From positions 1 through 7,066 of the forward strand of contig SCQZ01000459.1 of the NCBI GenBank assembly GCA_004299665.1: a stretch of 7,066 bases of DNA. Reading direction: 5' to 3'. Below the pieces are notes generated by a model. The model made no database searches. It saw only the letters and a list, made by a program, of their open reading frames with translations, and was not told the DNA's origin. The position numbers and the translations under genes were made by a program. The DNA comes from Jatrophihabitans sp. Its GTDB lineage: Bacteria; Actinomycetota; Actinomycetes; Mycobacteriales; Jatrophihabitantaceae. How positions within the stretch are numbered: the stretch's first letter is position 1; every line of letters begins with the position of its first letter. Positions 6,205 through 7,066 of the stretch are shown one piece after another.

Positions 6205-7066
6205 GCACGGCGGGGGTCGGTACGCGCCGTGGCCCGGCGTGATCCGCGCGTACCGCGATCGGCTGCCCGTCGGCGAGCACACCCCGGTCATCACCTTGTT
6301 CGAGGGCGGGACGCCCCTGGTGCCCGCTCCGGAACTGTCGCGCCGCACCGGCTGCGAGGTGTACCTGAAGGTGGAGGGGGCCAACCCGACCGGGTCGTTC
6401 AAGGATCGCGGGATGACCGTCGCGATCTCCAAGGCCGCGGAGCAGGGCGCCAAGGCGGTGATCTGCGCCTCCACGGGCAACACCTCCGCCAGCGCGGCCG
6501 CGTACGCCGTGCGGGCCGGCATGACCTGTGCCGTGCTGGTGCCGCAGGGCAAGATCGCGCTGGGCAAGATGGCGCAGGCGCTCGTGCACGGCGCCCGACT
6601 GCTGCAGGTCGACGGCAACTTCGACGACTGCCTGGAACTGGCACGCAAGCTCGCCGTCGACTACCCGGTGGCCCTGGTGAACTCGGTCAACCCGAACCGG
6701 ATCGAGGGGCAGAAGACCGCCGCGTTCGAGATCTGCGAGGCGCTCGGCCGCGCGCCGGACGTGCACTGCATCCCGGTCGGCAACGCGGGCAACATCACCG
6801 CCTACTGGAAGGGCTATCGCGAGTACGCCGCCGACGCGATCGTCGCGACGACCCCGAGGATGTTCGGGTTCCAGGCCGCGGGCTCCGCTCCGATCGTGGG
6901 TGGCGCCCCGGTGCTCGCGCCCATGACGGTCGCGACCGCGATCCGGATAGGCAACCCGGCATCGTGGCACTCGGCGGAGGAGGCGCGGGACGAATCCGGC
7001 GGCCTGATCGACGCCGTCACCGACAAGCAGATCCTCGAGGCGTACCGCCTCGTCGCGCGCAGCGAG
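6197..7066 (+). CDS. thrC: Threonine synthase, N-terminal 290 codons (cut by right edge)
   Basis: A fold-type II PLP enzyme that converts O-phosphohomoserine to threonine and phosphate. The frame is open from the GTG at 6197 to the last base. Relatives have about 350-360 residues, so roughly 60-70 are missing. Visible motifs are LKVEGANPTGSFKDRGMT (57-74) with the PLP lysine K69, CASTGNTSASAAAYA (90-104) gripping the substrate/cofactor, and the phosphate-binding PVGNAGN (193-199). GFQAAGSAPIV (224-234) and AIRIGNPASW (248-257) are also typical. The short N-terminus and PLP-lysine context place it with the compact actinobacterial type rather than the longer E. coli-like form. The start overlaps the hom stop in GTGACTGA, an 8-base overlap that implies coupled translation. 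In related genomes thrB comes next. Confidence 0.96.
   Translation, partial: MTEHGGGRYAPWPGVIRAYRDRLPVGEHTPVITLFEGGTPLVPAPELSRRTGCEVYLKVEGANPTGSFKDRGMTVAISKAAEQGAKAVICASTGNTSASAAAYAVRAGMTCAVLVPQGKIALGKMAQALVHGARLLQVDGNFDDCLELARKLAVDYPVALVNSVNPNRIEGQKTAAFEICEALGRAPDVHCIPVGNAGNITAYWKGYREYAADAIVATTPRMFGFQAAGSAPIVGGAPVLAPMTVATAIRIGNPASWHSAEEARDESGGLIDAVTDKQILEAYRLVARSE

Overview
This is a high-GC window whose codon use, GTG-rich starts and gene order point to an actinobacterium. The order argS-lysA-hom-thrC is the one known from mycobacteria and relatives, and the protein style suggests Pseudonocardiales or a neighbouring order; that placement is an inference from reading, not from a database search. 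Almost everything here is core housekeeping. I found no sign of a phage, insertion sequence, CRISPR array, defence system or secondary-metabolite cluster.

Left part, minus strand (1-1721). Reading in the direction of transcription, there is a DUF3105 single-pass membrane protein (1721-945), a tRNA-Arg with anticodon CCG (894-820), a small cupin protein (592-167), a perfect hairpin (141-107), and the first 22 codons of a PiT-family phosphate transporter that runs off the left edge (66-1). The 3' end of the tRNA is followed by two extra tandem copies of its acceptor strand. The 227-bp tRNA-cupin gap also holds a spaced 10-bp inverted repeat.

Right part, plus strand (1852-7066). A 130-bp divergent intergenic region separates the DUF3105 gene from argS. 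From there argS, lysA, hom and thrC run as one tightly packed unit: a 2-nt gap between argS and lysA, then two 8-nt overlaps of almost identical sequence. All four genes start with GTG. argS appears to be leaderless, with a -10-like hexamer ending six bases before its GTG. thrC is cut by the right edge at codon 290; thrB would be expected next.

The operon links arginine charging of tRNA (ArgS) with the last step of lysine synthesis (LysA) and with two steps of threonine synthesis (homoserine dehydrogenase and threonine synthase). The catalytic motifs are intact in all four enzymes. A tRNA-Arg gene lies less than 1 kb upstream of argS on the opposite strand. The less ordinary details are the tRNA 3'-end repeats, the two inverted repeats, the leaderless argS start, the repeated 8-nt overlap junctions, and the His/Cys-rich DUF3105 protein of unknown function.
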